Source: Trichopria drosophilae (taxonomy: Eukaryota > Arthropoda > Insecta > Hymenoptera > Diapriidae). From it: a stretch of 64,000 nt of DNA. The stretch covers positions 208,846,001 through 208,910,000 of the forward strand of contig CM059582.1 of the NCBI GenBank assembly GCA_030407085.1, written 5' to 3'. The notes below the pieces were generated by a model that worked only from the letters and a program-made list of their open reading frames with translations, was not told the origin of the DNA and did no database searches. The translations under genes were made by a program, and so were the position numbers. Shown in pieces: positions 38,346 to 51,533 of the stretch (positions within the stretch are counted from its first letter, which is position 1; every line of letters begins with the position of its first letter).

Positions 38346-40329
38346 GATATCTCAGAATGTCCGGGAACACAGTTCCGAAAATTAGCACAACGAATTGCTA
38401 AAATTTCGATATAGCATGGCTCCAGCGTGATTTTCTTCACTTTGCCTTTGAAAACGGAACTTAGTTCCCCGGTCCTCAGAATCCAGAGGTCATACGAGAT
38501 TTTTGTTTCGGATTCAGATTCAACAAACCATTACCATTTGGAAAAATATATTCTGATCTCTGGGTCATAAAATTGACCTGATTTTGTGGCCCTGTATTAT
38601 CATTCCATGAACTTTATATTTTATATTCTGTATTTAAGCAAGCCCAAAAATCTTTAAGCAATGAGAAAAATCTTGAAGCAATAGTGTTTCTCTTATTTTC
38701 ATAGCAATACATTTTTTTACAGAGTAACAAAGCATGTGATTAACATAATACAAGTCCACTTATTATACGCTACTGAATATCAAGTTTTCATAGAAAATAA
38801 TACTGATCAAGTCTAGGAAAAAACATGTATACTTCTTGCGATAAATTTAGATTATAAATTTAGCTGTCAGTGTCCGACTTGAATACTGTCGACACGCCTA
38901 TCGAATTAATGTGATTGACATGTGCGTTGGTTGATATAAGAGTGTCGTTACATAGGGAATATTTTATTCGCCACAAAGACACCAGTCTGTCTGCTTTCAT
39001 TTTTCCTGCTCCAATTTTTTAAAACTTATTTTATTACACTTCTTTTGCAAAAGAAAATATGCTGTTCGTGTTCACAAAGCTTAAATGTCCATTAAACGTA
39101 CATTAAATGATTTTTTTAATCATATTTTAACTAAGGTCTCTCTCGGTAATTGTCGTAGTGACTTTAAGAAGATGAGTGCTAATTCCATGCAAAATCTATT
39201 TCTTTTTTGATTACGCTGAGACATTTTTCTCGTAAAAAAAAATGTCCATAGTGGGTTGGATATTCTCGGAAAAGGACGTTTTCTGTATTTTGATAAAATA
39301 ATTAGAATACTACGTTAAAAATACGTTAAAAATGTGTCTACCTAGTAAAGTAATTTTTTCAGCATAATGCAAAAATTATCTGTACATTCTGAAGAATTCC
39401 ATGGAATGTTGAAAATTCGATGTTCAAAGACACCTTAATCAGCCTTACACCATAACATTTCGATGGCTACAAAAGTAAAAAAGCGAGGCTACTCATTGTT
39501 TTTAACAGTTACTTTTGCAAATACAAAAATTTTAATGAATAGCGTTTAAATTCTACGACCAATTAAAACAGACTTAGTGAAGTATTTTTGTATCTAAATC
39601 AAGATTACAACAATAGAAATGTTTGCAAACATTCCCTAGACAAAATTTATTACAAAACATATTATGTAAGAATGAAAGGGCCTAATATTCAGCATTAAAT
39701 AATTCATAACTTACCTTGTTAGAATTATTTAATAGTATATTAATTCTATTTTTGCACAATTCAGGTTAAGAACAATATTTCTTAAAAATACTACATTTTT
39801 ATATTTTCGAAGATCCATTACTAGATTTACAGACATTCGAGAAACAAGATATCAAATTCAATATTAAAATAGTTCATTCGATAAAAATTACTAAACTTTG
39901 TATTGTTGAGGCTATTTTAAGGTTGTTTTCTGAATCTTTTTTCACAAAATTTTCAAACATCTGAAAACTTTTTCAGGAACTGTTCACAAAACCACAAAAA
40001 ATGTTGTTGGGTAGGTAAGATGAATCAGAGATAATGGATCTTATAGAATTTTGGCGCCGAATCCGTTGTTCAATTTAACCCATCATATCAGGATTTTATG
40101 ATATCTGATCCGAAAAATATTCAAAAATATTTTTTTTTATAATTTTAGGTTAGCGTATGTGAAAGATCTGATGTTATGGATCAAAATGCCGGCGTTTCAA
40201 GTTATGATGTAATAAAAAAAGGTTCTAAAAAATGACGTAAAATTAAGTAATCATTTGTCTCAAAAATCCAAAATAAAAAATCTTTTGTTAGATTTTTCAA
40301 AAAATTGAATCGTAAACTATATACGATTT

Positions 40330-40905
40330 TTTCCAAAAAAAATAGTTTTTCAAATAATTCGTTTTTTTATATCGACTTTTCATATTAAAATAAGTCCAAA
40401 ATTCTTGTTTGAAGTAAAGAAATCGTGTCCTTGAGACTGGAACTTTATAATCATCATATTAACATTTTGAAAAAAAAGGTGAACGTATCCAATGTCGCGG
40501 CTCAATCGCGAAAAAATTAGCAAAAGGTTCAGAAATTGTTTATTTTTTAATAGAAATTTTGAACAATTTTTTCACTTTTCAAAATTCCAAAATTGTGAAA
40601 TATTAAAAGATATTCAAACAGAATTGTAAAAACTTTCAGGGTGAAGATTTTGTTAGCATTTCTGTGAGCATTTCGTAGGACTTTTTGTAACATTTTTTCC
40701 GAAAATCTACCATTTTCAAATAATAATTCCAGAACCTGAATTTTATATACTTTTCACCTTTATTTTAAAAATGTTAATATGCACATTTAATGGTACAGTC
40801 TCGTGGACACTATATCTTTGCTACAAACAAGGATTCTCAAATTATTCTAATATGAACAAACTATATAAAGAAAAAAAACAATTTGAAAAATGTTACGGAA
40901 TTCTT
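40330..40905. mobile_element. Fold-back element
   Basis: The left arm near 40390-40490 (ATTCTTGTTTGAAGTAAAGA, GTGTCCTTGAGACTG, CATATTAACATTTT) is inverted near 40740-40905 (AATGTTAATATG, CAGTCTCGTGGACAC, TCTTTGCTACAAACAAGGAT). The spacer is about 250 bp. The outer limits are approximate. Confidence 0.65.
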
Positions 40906-40997
40906 TTCTTTGAAACTCCAAAGTAAGAGCAAAATTTATTCCGAAACTGTTCATGAATAATGGAGAGTGTGATGAAGCTGCATATATTTAAAGAGTT

Positions 40998-41075
40998 CGT
41001 CCCTAGCTCAGTGGAAAGATGTCTCCAAAAAGACTTCACGAAGAGATCTTATTTTTGATAATCCGAGACAAATGA
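40998..41075 (+). repeat. Possible decayed tRNA-like/SINE head
   Basis: TAGCTCAGTGGAAAGA fits a tRNA A-box. The expected B-box is only faintly present (TTTGATAATCCGAG) and no cloverleaf forms. Confidence 0.25.
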
Positions 41076-41739
41076 GTTCTTAAAGAAGTACTTCTTGGTT
41101 CATCTTAAAATTGCAATCTCGAAGAGGTTTTATTATTAAGTTCTTAAACCTACCCCGTTTTGGACCATTTCATTTATAATTCCTTGAAATCTGTGTATTC
41201 TCCTAGAAACTACCAGTCTAGGTGGCAATCAAATCCGAAAATGAAATCGTTCGATACTTACTTCATATATAGATCGGTGGACGATACCCCCCTATAATGA
41301 CAGAATAAATGCTTTTACGATATTTATCAAGTGATATAAATATGCAAAAGGAAAAGTGAAATCAGTTAAAAAGTATAGATTAATCCTTTAATGATGGGAC
41401 GGATATTTTTTTATCCCTAACTGCGCTTTATTGGACATTATTTTTACCAAAAAGATTCTCCAAAAATTTGAGCCAAAACACTTTCCAAAAAATTATATAG
41501 CTGTTCTTTTTAAGTGTCGAATTTGTTTAATAATTTTTTTGAAATCTGCTATTTTCAGCCGGAAATCCCAACGCAGTTTTACACTCGGTAGCATCAACGT
41601 AAATGTCTCAGCCGACTTTCCAGAATTTCAAAATAGCGACTTGTTATAGAATGGGATTTTGTGCTCACTGCTAACTTTCTACGGCTGACTTTAGCATGAA
41701 GAGTTAACCCTGTCTTTAAGAGTTAACGACAATATACGT

Positions 41740-41945
41740 AAAAATAATCCACCATTTTGAATTATTAATTATTATTCTCAGCTCATTTTTGTAATCATCG
41801 AGCCCAAAAATCCTTTCTTGACCATTTTGAAGTAAATCTGTTAATATGTCGCCCGCTTCATTGGATTGGCCATTTTGAATTTCGGAAATGTGACTCAACT
41901 AATCAGCGACTACAAAAAATATATGCTCGGAGTTATTGAACCATT
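41740..41945. repeat. GCTGATTACGAATC-family cluster, reverse orientation
   Basis: Has GGCCATTTTGAATTTCGGAA, AATCAGCGACTAC and two earlier CCATTTTGAA boxes, as in 10531-12150. Confidence 0.55.
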
Positions 41946-42799
41946 GTTGATTTTAAAACATGCATCCATTGGCTAGCTTCATTTTTTAATTCTGGCAGGT
42001 ACCATTTTAAAGTTTAAACATTTTGAACGCGATACCTAGCATTTAAAAACTATTTTTTATCATTGTTGAAACAAGTTTTGGACCAATTATTTTGGCAGAG
42101 TCTGCAAGAGCGGACTATGACACGTCAAAAACATTGCGTGAAAAATTTGTTCTTTGCCAGAACATTATTCAAGCGCTGCTTCTATTCAAGGAGTGTCCCG
42201 TCCTTAAAAGGTTAATAATTAAATTACAAAAATAGAATTTATGATTCTCAGAAGTTCAAATTTCAATTATATTATTTATTTCATATTGAGTTTATTCTTC
42301 ACAAGACCTCTTATTTATCTTCTTAAGGTCTTGTAGAGTGCTCAAAATCGACGGATAAGTCTTCTTAAAAATCTTTTAATGATGTCTTTTTGTTATTTTC
42401 GGAGTTCCCAAAAAGTTCAAGAAAAAAGGATGAACTTCATATCACGAACATCCGTTCAATCATCTTTACTGAATAAAATTTGTTCGTCTATACTACTAAA
42501 TCCAAAATCGTTTTCTGCTCTTCATTATTTTTAATCTATCCGACAATGCTGAAATTTTTAATTTCATAATCTTCACTAGCACTTAATCGATTACTAATAT
42601 TATTGTTTGTATTGATAATTGCCAACATAAGAAACAAATTATACACCATCTAACAAAACAAATACTCTTCGCAGAATAAATGCACCAAATAATCTTCAAT
42701 ATATTCATTTATTAACGACGATTTAATTCCAAGCTAATACTGCAAAATTGATAGCGACATCTACAAAAAGTACTCCCAGTTAGATAATAAATACTTGAC

Positions 42800-43260
42800 A
42801 AACGAGTTACCACTAGAGTCATGCATTACAATTGACTTTGTCGACGTCCTATTTTTAAATCAGCAGCAAACAACGATTGAACTGGATGTATGGATTTGTT
42901 GAATAATGAACATGGATGTCTAATTCCGTTGTGAACTTAATCAAATGTTCCTTCACTGTGGATTTCCCAAAACGATACCTCCCTAGAGACTCTTATCTAT
43001 ACGACGAGTTTAGTAACCTCGGCTAGCAATGTAGGTTATATAGAAATCGATGAGGTACTAGTCGGGCTCTCAGGGCATGCCTGCAGGTAGCGGCTGACAT
43101 ACGCGCCGCGAATCTTCACCGAGGCACATGGTGCACCGCGTCACCCGGTTTCTTTAGTTCCTCAAATTTGGAAATCTTAGTATAACCTTTGTGACCCAAG
43201 TGTTCTCCAGAAGCATGTCCAAAAAAATGATAAAAACACCGGTACCTATTAATTAAAATG
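42800..43260. other. GC-richer block just upstream of exon 2
   Basis: About 43065-43165 is strongly GC-rich for this window (GCATGCCTGCAGGTAGCGGC, CGCGCCGCGAATC). It could be an alternative promoter or enhancer for a shorter transcript. No alternative first exon with a clean donor was found. Confidence 0.3.
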
Positions 43261-43300
43261 CGAAGCGTGAATCAGCAATAATCAGCAACTCACGTTACAG

Positions 43301-43504
43301 GCCCGTTTCCAGCAGAAGCGGTTACAGGAGAAGGAACAGAAGTTGCTCCAGCTTTACGACCAGCAACAGCAAAGGGCACACCAGGTCGCACAGCGTGGTA
43401 GCGCCGGTTCCAATGACTCTGCCCACACCGGCATGATGAATCAGCAATCTGTCACGAGAAACTCGTCCACAATTAATTCGAATGCTACTTCGCAAGGTGG
43501 AAAG
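43301..43504 (+). CDS. ZC2HC1-like: ZC2HC1-like protein, exon 2 (residues 37-104)
   Basis: Acceptor CACGTTACAG|GCC and donor GGAAAG|GTATTT, phase 0 on both sides. It starts ARFQQKRLQEKEQKLLQ, a charged, Gln-rich helix likely to form a short coiled coil, and continues into a Ser/Asn/Gln-rich flexible stretch ending SQGGK. An N-terminal EKEQKLLQL-type helix is, as I recall, also found in vertebrate ZC2HC1C (established family knowledge, not checked here). Another possible donor (CAAG|GTGGAA) lies 9 nt upstream and would drop three residues. Confidence 0.85.
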
Positions 43505-44575
43505 GTATTTGTAACAAATATATAATCATGTGCATTATCGGATACTTAATCGCTCCTGCTAATTCGCTATTCAGATTGCGCCACGGGAGATTGCACGCGA
43601 AAACAATCTTTAACTCATTGCTTTCGTGACCATTCGTAACGCTTTACCGGCAGCGTCATTTACTTTCGCATATTTACAAGTACACGAGTGCTTGTTTAGA
43701 CACAAGTTTTAAAACCATAGAAAGTGTAAGCATATGTTTCGTTTAGAACAGCTAATTCAATATCGACTAATGTACCAAATTATTCATGGCCATAAGTCAA
43801 GTCCAAGTCGCTGAAATAGATTCTATTAATACTGGTGTTTAAAATGTTCACATATTGATCAAGTGCAAATGTGACCAGTTTCTGCCCATTATGTTTGATC
43901 ATATTAACTTCAATATTTGGATCGCGAAAAACCAGGCTGGTCCCTCCTGGACTAATTGAAATGGATTCATAAATTCATTATAAACCGGTACGAAATCGAA
44001 CATCGTGGATACGATTTTTGTTATCCATGTTGCCCAAAGTTTGTTGATAACTATTTTAATATAATTCAAGCGTATTTTATAGCTGATGACATGTTAGCTT
44101 GTTTCCACTGATAACATCAAATCCTAGACAAATAGTATTATTATTTATGACGGGAGGTCAGGGTAACTAAAGGATGTCAAAATTATTTGCTTCAAAGTAT
44201 TGTAAAGTATTCTACTAACTAGAAGACAATCGCAAACATTGTACCCGCATTTTGAAACTACATTAATCCACCAACTATCGATCATAACAATCGACTCCAT
44301 TCAGCACTGCAGATATGTTATTGCCCCAGATGGTCATTCAACTATCGTCCAACGATTGTCTACCACTGTTATTCTTATCAACTGACACAAATCTATTAAA
44401 TCGATTAGCCAGTAACAATATTTACATCATAATGGCTGTTTCCTATCTTTCATGTTAATCCATTAACCCTATTTCTAGCTACTCAATTTAACGTGAAACC
44501 TTACGCTTAATTATTTAGCAGTTTTATTGACACTCTGCTATCCTCTGAAGAATGTTCATCATTTATCTTCTTCAT

Positions 44576-44613
44576 AATCTTCTTGTTGCTGTAGATTTAG
44601 CAACAAGAAGATT
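44576..44613. repeat. Perfect 15-bp hairpin with 8-nt loop
   Basis: AATCTTCTTGTTGCT pairs exactly with AGCAACAAGAAGATT around GTAGATTT. It lies in intron 2. The stem is shorter than that of a typical animal miRNA precursor. Confidence 0.8.
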
Positions 44614-45312
44614 AAGGTGATTAATCCTTATTGCAAATTAAGTGTTTGTTGTTGATACCACTGTTCAAACCTTTATTTGGTCAATCATCATCTTTGTGCT
44701 GCAGGCAACATGAAGTCCATCCGACGTAATTTCCTTTAAGTCATGTCCATCAAATACACCAATGCAATCAATTGGTTACCTCAAGTTGATTTAGAATTTA
44801 CCTACACATATAAAAAAAGAACAAACATCAAATGTCAGAATTTTGAGTAAATACTGACACAATTCTTGATGTTACCAGTGCACCATTTTTCTCAGAACGT
44901 TGTGCATTAAAAATGACCGAGTCAGTTATGTCACCATCAATAACAGTAATTTATGATTCCCTCATTCATTAGCTTACATCACTCTTTCCCAGCAACACCG
45001 TTAAGCTATTTAATATTTCACGTCATTAATCGATATTTATGTCGTTGCGGATTGCGATCTTGCTTTACTATATTGTTCACACGTGGACGTACGACGATCG
45101 AATCTAGGAAAGTGCAAAACTCTAATAGCCAAGACAGCGTAAGACCAGTAGTTTGTCAATGCCTACTTGGCCTTCAGTGTATAGCTGCTATTTTCGGTCG
45201 TGTTGACCTGAAATAAAAGTCGACTAGATTATGAGCACGCGATTTTCCTTAACCTTTACGCTATACAAATCGATAGCAGACGTCATAATGATAAACAATG
45301 AATTTTACGCAG

Positions 45313-45609
45313 GTGAGGCAGATGTTTGATGAGCGGAGGCAAACCAACATAAAAGGAATTGACAAAAGCTATCCTCTCGAACCACTTGACAACAATAAAC
45401 CGAAAAAGCATGTCGTCCAATCGAAACATGGAAATGCAGCCAATCGTCAAAGGGTTGTGATGAGAAGGGTAGCACGTGCTGATATAAACAGCAACGTCAA
45501 TGGTGGGAAATCTGTGGTTTCTTATCATGAAAATGGCAAAGAAGACTACGCGAATGAAAACGAAACCACGTTCATCAACGGTCATCTTAGGAATGGAAAT
45601 CGACACGAG
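45313..45609 (+). CDS. ZC2HC1-like: ZC2HC1-like protein, exon 3 (residues 105-203)
   Basis: Acceptor TTTTACGCAG|GTG and donor CACGAG|GTATTT, phase 0 on both sides, 99 codons. It begins VRQMFDERRQTNIKGIDKSY, a conserved-looking basic segment, followed by YPLEPLDNNKPKK and a hydrophilic, Asn-rich tail. No known domain. The in-frame ATG at 45298, just before the acceptor, is intronic. The matching phase and the lack of stops support it as an internal exon. Confidence 0.85.
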
Positions 45610-47424
45610 GTATTTGCTATTTCAAAAATATGTTTGTGAATTAGAATTAGTTTGACATAGTAAATGTCTACTTGCGTTAAACCACTTGGTTAGTCGGTGA
45701 CAATCAAGATAATCATTTGAGTTCAACAGAGGATAACACCTCTAACTATCTGCTGAAGAGGTGCTAAGTTGTAATAAACGATTATACTCACAACTTGATG
45801 AATTCACCAGAAAAACATTGAAAAATTATTCCAGTAATTGTGGTAATTGAGTTGAATACATTTACAAACTATACGAATTAACTTTACACTAGTAATTTAT
45901 TATTCTGCAAACGATAATTCACAACTGCTAATTATAAAATCAATTACAAAAGCAATGAAACGTTTTCTGTAAACACTTTTAGAAATTTAATAAGAAATTA
46001 TAATACACACCTACCAAGTCAATGAGAACTAACATTGACATAACGAGGTATAAATAATGCAAAATTTTTCACAGAAAGTATAGTATGGTAGGTTACTTCT
46101 ACCAACAAGTGCTGTACTAGAAATCAGTAAATCGTGTAGTTCTAAAGAATTTAAGTGACCGAGAATTTCTGGAATGAGGCTACCTTTGAAAAATGACTAG
46201 AAGTTACAAAAATAGTTAAAAGGATTTTTCTTTGAAGACTCATTATCTAAACTCAATTGGAATTTAAATAGTAGCGTTATAAAGAACCAAATTATTTTCT
46301 CCCAATGGAACGATGCTCACGAAACTTAATTTTATTTGAAATAAACTTGCATGAAGAAAACAATGACGCATTATGCAGATAGCAATACTATATTTCGAAT
46401 GTTATATAAAAAACCTATTACACTTCCAATAATAATAGAATAAAATGTAAACTTTTCGTTTCTTTAAAAGAATTAGAACGTCAAGGTGTTGCCTATTTTT
46501 AAACACGAATAATTCTATTATCTTATGACATATAGACCAGTTAAGACAAAGTGAAATGAACATTGCATGTGAAATAACTTACGTTTGCACATATCGCGAT
46601 CATTGCATGTTAAAACTCATCAACGTTTTGATTAGTTGCAGCTTAGGTGATTCTTGTTATGGTCGATAAAACAATTTCAATTTTTTAAATTTTGTTTGTC
46701 ATGAATCATAATAAATTAGTATTAATGAGTCAGAGAAAAGTATTTTTTACTTAAAATAGAACTTTAATTTTGAATAAGACAATTTTCTGACAAAATTATG
46801 TATTTTATTAAAATTGCTATTCTGAAAGTTTCATATATCGAAGAAAATGATATTTTACCATGTGAAATGATGAATAAGACTTTTATAAGATAAATTTGAT
46901 TTGTTTATCTCGAATTAAAATAATGCAATATGCGATGAACAGAAGGTAAACATATTGCGTTTAACATGCTCTCGAGTAGCGGTTTCAAAATTACACTAGG
47001 AACTTCTAAAACTCGTAAAATTTTCAGGTTTATGACTGTTCTTGTGAACATTATGTTCAATACTGTGTTTGGTGCATTTCGCGTTAATATCGGTCATAAA
47101 TATTATGCTAAAATGGTCATTTATAACATTTATAGACCAGTTTACACAGCAGTATTACAGCTGTGGCTCATTGATCCTGCGAATTATCTTTTTCTTGTGA
47201 TTTTATTTATTAAGGCAGTATATACTGGAGAAAAAGCATATAATAATAATAAGAAGAATGACAAAATGAAATTTTCAATTAATCTAGACAATTTTCTGCT
47301 TTGACTTCTCCTAAAATTCTCGTAACGGTTATTTTTGCAAAGATTTATCCCCTTTATTAGCCCAACTAGAATAATACAAAGAATAATTACAAAATATAGA
47401 CTAATTATAGATATTGTAAAAAGT

Positions 47425-47545
47425 GTTTTCGGGTCGCTGAATACAAATCAGGGGTCACATTTTCAACATTTTTAAAATTAAATATGGCGGATAAAAAAAA
47501 ATGACCAGGATTTGCTTAAAAATTATTACTAAGGGTTTTTTAAAC
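47425..47545. repeat. GCTGATTACGAATC-family copy
   Basis: TTTTCGGGTCGCTGAATACA, then AAATATGGCGGATAAAA, in family order. Confidence 0.5.
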
Positions 47546-48959
47546 AATTTAAATGATGAATCCAATTTAGTGAATGAGAAATTAAAAATTACATAAATTT
47601 ACTTAAAAGTTTTCACTTTAGAGGGGAGTGGGGTGTTGATTATGAATTTCACGATAAATTAGTGAAATTCGAAACAGATCCAATGTAAAAAAAAGATCCA
47701 ATGCAAGAATAAAAATCATTCGGATTTGTACACAAACTATTACTTGAAGGTTGTGAGTCTTTTCAGTATGAATGCTACCTTTGATCATGTTTTTACCAAC
47801 AGTTTCTTTTATTGACATATTATTAACTTTCAAAATTAAATTTGTATGTATGTTCTTTATTTCAGAGATTTGTCATCTATTGTATACATCATCTAGCAAA
47901 CTAAAATTGACATTTGTTGTACATAGAATATTCTTAAGAGGACAAATTGATTATTTCATCATCAATTTCCCGAATGGCATAATCTAAATCAATACTATTA
48001 ACCGTCGCATTCATTATTACTCCGGATTGCAATAAGTACAGCTTCTTAGTAAATTCATAGTAAATTTCCGCCATATTGGATCCGACAGTTTGAATTTGTA
48101 AGAATTAACGTGGGATTCGCAATCAAGAAAATTCCCGTGTAATAAGTTACAAGCAGATTTTTCAATTTTTTTGCCATATCGGATCGCCATTTTGTATTTT
48201 TCAACACTCCCAAATTTTGAAAATTTGACATCAAATTTATAAAATTTTCTCACAGCGACCATAAAAATTCATGAATAACTAGTTTTATGTAAACTGGAAT
48301 GATTTTTCATTTTTTTGCCAGCCATATTGCATTTTTCGGTCAATTAATTTGAGAAAAAATGTAAATAAATGTAAACTATTAAATATATATGAACGTAAAT
48401 GGTTACTGAATGCATACAAGACAGTCGGATGATTAATTAAGAAAAAATTAGTTACCGTATTTTCATTACAAAAAAATGTAACACCATGAATCTTTTTAAG
48501 TGATTGTGTTAGTCCCTTGTCACATACTTTAATTTTATTTTGGAGAATAAATTGATTACTACCAACAAAATAATATTTTCATAAAAATTAACGGTTTTGT
48601 AAAGGAAGCCAAATTTGATGTGTTAACAACTGAAACCTGTATCATTTTAATTTTTATTTTTATTTCAATCTAGCATGAGACGCAGCAAATAATTGCCATA
48701 AAGTTCCACAAATGCAATTTTTTTAAGGTCGTTCTACAAGAGTTCATGTTTAGAATTTACTTATTTCCATGAGGAAACCTAATATGGCGGTATTTTTTAG
48801 AAAAAATACCCAAACAATTGCATTTTTTTTCTAAATCATAATTTTGTACCGAAAACATTACTTAGAAATAGCAAAAACTTATTGAATTTAAAAATTTGCA
48901 CATTAGTGCACACAAATTTTCTTCATGAACGGAAAATATTCAAATCTCATGGCAAAATG

Positions 48960-49260
48960 TACGAAATTCAGCATTTGGGTTTTTGTGTAATCGCTGATTA
49001 CGGATTCGTTTGAGGTTTCTCCAAAATCCAAAATGACAGATCAACGTAGTAAGCAAGGAATCAAAATGTGTTTAAAAATGTACGCAATGCAGCATTTGGA
49101 GTTTTTGGGATTGTCGATTCCAAATCTACTTATGGTTTTTAAAATCCAAAATGGTCCATTCAACGTGACAGTAATTAGGGATTTTTATGACCGCTGGTTA
49201 CCAATTCGTTTCGTTCCTTTCAAAATGCAAAATGGCGGATACAACATGACAACCAAATTT
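48960..49260. repeat. Tandem GCTGATTACGAATC-family units
   Basis: GCATTTGGGTTTTTG at 48971 and GCATTTGGAGTTTTTG at 49092, each followed by an AAAATCCAAAATG box about 60 bp later. A third unit ends in CAAAATGGCGGATACAAC near 49240. The 119-residue frame at 49033-49392 is a product of this array. Confidence 0.65.
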
Positions 49261-50334
49261 GTTCAAAATTTTTTGCAATATTCGCCATTTAGTAACCGTC
49301 ATTCTGAATTTATTGTATGTACTAACGCACATTTTGAATTCTCACCAAGTTTTTGCCATTTTCAATTTTGTACCACTTTTTGTTACTTCTAAGTAACGTG
49401 GTCGGTACACCGAGAGTAATTATTTACTAATAGTTAATGTAAGCTAATTTCAAGGCTCTTATATTACCTGTAAAGTTATAACAATAACTGTAAAGTCAAA
49501 AACGCCAGGTAACTTTGAGATGAAAATAGCAGGACTTTCCTGCAATGTTGTTGTATATTAACTCGTATATTTTAACATTCAATGAGCGTTCGTTAACTGT
49601 TAATAAATCCTATATTAAATTCTGTCGTTTGAACTGCGCATGTCAACAATACGTCGAAAAATTCGTAGAAAATCGAATGACTTTACGTGTGTATGTTTGT
49701 TTATCACGGTTTCGGTGAAACTGTAATCGTGTAAATGTACAATATGTCACGAAATAATCCCAACGTTAATATTTGAAGTTCTTATATTATTAACTATTAA
49801 CATAACTTTAAACAAATCTCATTACGAAAACTTCAGAATAAAGTACCTTACCTTAAGATCAAGATCTAAATTCTGTTAGCATTACTATGAAACTATTACA
49901 TTAATTGTAAACAAACATTTCTCTCAGTGTATGAAATTAAAATTTGAAAAAAAGAAAATTCGGTTTTGTTGGTATTTTTTCTTAAAGACACAGCCATATT
50001 AGGTTTCCTAGTAGAGCAAATTTTCACAGGGGTCTTATTATAAATATTATGTAATTCAGTAACATTACTTGCAAACTAGAAAAAATGGTAACCCACAACT
50101 AATTTCTGCAGGAAACACTCTCGTAATGTTATACAAAATTCAAAATCTATACACATAACCTAGATACATTTTTGATATACTTTTACAAACAATTGCGATT
50201 TTCTCAAATGTAAATACAAAATCACTTAAAACAGTATTTACAGGATGTGCGGTTTCTTCCAATACTCCTCTACTTCTTAGTGACGGTCAGTTAAAGATAA
50301 AAATAAAAATTATTTTAATTGTATATTTTTCTTC

Positions 50335-50365
50335 AACGTTTCGGCCTCTTGTGGCCCATTTTCAG
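50335..50365 (-). repeat. GGCCGAAACGTT motif
   Basis: The minus strand reads CCTGAAAATGGGCCAC, then AAGAGGCCGAAACGTT, resembling 21443-21473 in the fold-back element. It is an isolated remnant in intron 3. Confidence 0.5.
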
Positions 50366-50623
50366 GACAACAAAGTAACAGGTTACAGGGGATAAAAAAT
50401 GTGTTTTTCAATAACTAACTAAGAAGTTCAATACTTTACTTTAAACATGTTTATTTCTGTCAAATCACCATGTCCAATGATTTTGAATATTGCAATTCAT
50501 TAAGTTGACTTTAAACAATCAGCACTCTCACACTTAAGTGAACTTCGCTCGTAGTCTAAACCAATAACGATATTTTCCAATGAGATGCAATTAAGAGCAA
50601 AGTTTGAATTTAATGCCATTCAG

Positions 50624-50925
50624 CTAAATGCCGGGGAGCTAATTGCCGACGACGCTTTGGATAGGAATCGAATGCTGGCGAAGCTTCACACGATGGACTT
50701 CGACAAGAGTGGCAAGCATCGCTCAAGTAACGACCTCGATGCTGAGCAATTCCCTGAGGAACTTGAGGTTGACGTTCCCGATAAAGTGCCAAGAAAGCCA
50801 ACGACCAAGAAGCTTTCTCCAGCTGAAGCACGGCTTGAGCGATTTAAAAACGCCAACACCAAGAAAGCTTCGGCAACGATCACGAAAAAACGTTCCGAAC
50901 CGACGACTCCAACAGGAAATTCCAG
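50624..50925 (+). CDS. ZC2HC1-like: ZC2HC1-like protein, exon 4 (residues 204-304)
   Basis: Acceptor GCCATTCAG|CTA and donor TTCCAG|GTGAGC. It enters in phase 0 and leaves in phase 2, with the last codon AG| completed by exon 5. It encodes LNAGELIADDALDRNRMLAK, then acidic and Lys-rich sequence (KKLSPAEARLERFKNANTKK). The region is hydrophilic and partly helical. The frame stays open 39 nt upstream of the acceptor, so the acceptor is chosen by AG position and phase; exon 3 phase 0 is honoured. Confidence 0.82.
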
Positions 50926-51533
50926 GTGAGCGTTGAATGCATCTTTGATACTGGAATTATTTCCAATCATTCTTTTTTTCATTATAAAGCTAACCTCTCC
51001 TTAGTAGTCTGAATGCTAATACAATCATATTTCACTTAGACGAAACCCCATGAATTTGCATCAGATTACGCTCAGGTAGTCAAAAAGAACATGATTCAGT
51101 AATGAAGGGGGAGTAAACTTACCAAGTCCTGACATAATTAAATCCATTGTTGAAAAGTAACGGTAACTAATAGCGTCGTTTTGATTTAATCAGTCATAAC
51201 ACTGGCCAATTAATATCATCATACGATCTGGGTTGGAACATTATCGATCTCATCCCGCATCTGGATTGTTGGGTTAATTGAACGTACTTATTTGGTGATT
51301 AACAACAAAACTATTTCGAAATGCCAACATACTGTCCGAGCATCCAACGTTCATTGGCCGAGCAGATCTCGACTACAAATTTACTACTAATTTTAAACGC
51401 TTTTCACCCTTCCGTATTACTAAACCGGGTGAAGGAAAAATTTAAGCCAACTGAGAATGTCACTCATGCCTGCCTGGGTGCTCGCCCTTTATCGCGAATG
51501 ATTAAATTGCACGTGTACGCTCTGCTTCCCCAG

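Larger units (their letters stand above)
18752..43300 (+). other. Intron 1 of the ZC2HC1-like gene (24,549 bp)
   Basis: GT (GTAAGA) to AG (CACGTTACAG). It holds a minus-strand LINE, two MITEs, four long inverted repeats and a ~120-bp tandem array. Stretches not listed separately (18752-19924, 27400-29840, 32100-33935, 34130-35030, 36000-37980, 38350-40325 and 40905-41735) are AT-rich, with no gene I can support. Confidence 0.7.
45610..50623 (+). other. Intron 3 (5,014 bp)
   Basis: GTATTT to ATTCAG. It contains GCTGATTACGAATC-family copies near 47425-47540, 48050-48350 and 48960-49260 and a GGCCGAAACGTT motif at 50335. The 112-residue frame at 46966-47304 is not recognised. Confidence 0.75.

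Noticed and set aside
44953..45216. 87-residue + frame just before exon 3
   Set aside because: Lies in intron 2 and is not in continuity with exon 3; no family resemblance.
46966..47304. 112-residue + frame in intron 3
   Set aside because: Composition is ordinary for AT-rich DNA, no family resemblance, and no promoter or splice support.
49033..49392. 119-residue + frame
   Set aside because: It runs through tandem copies of the GCTGATTACGAATC repeat.
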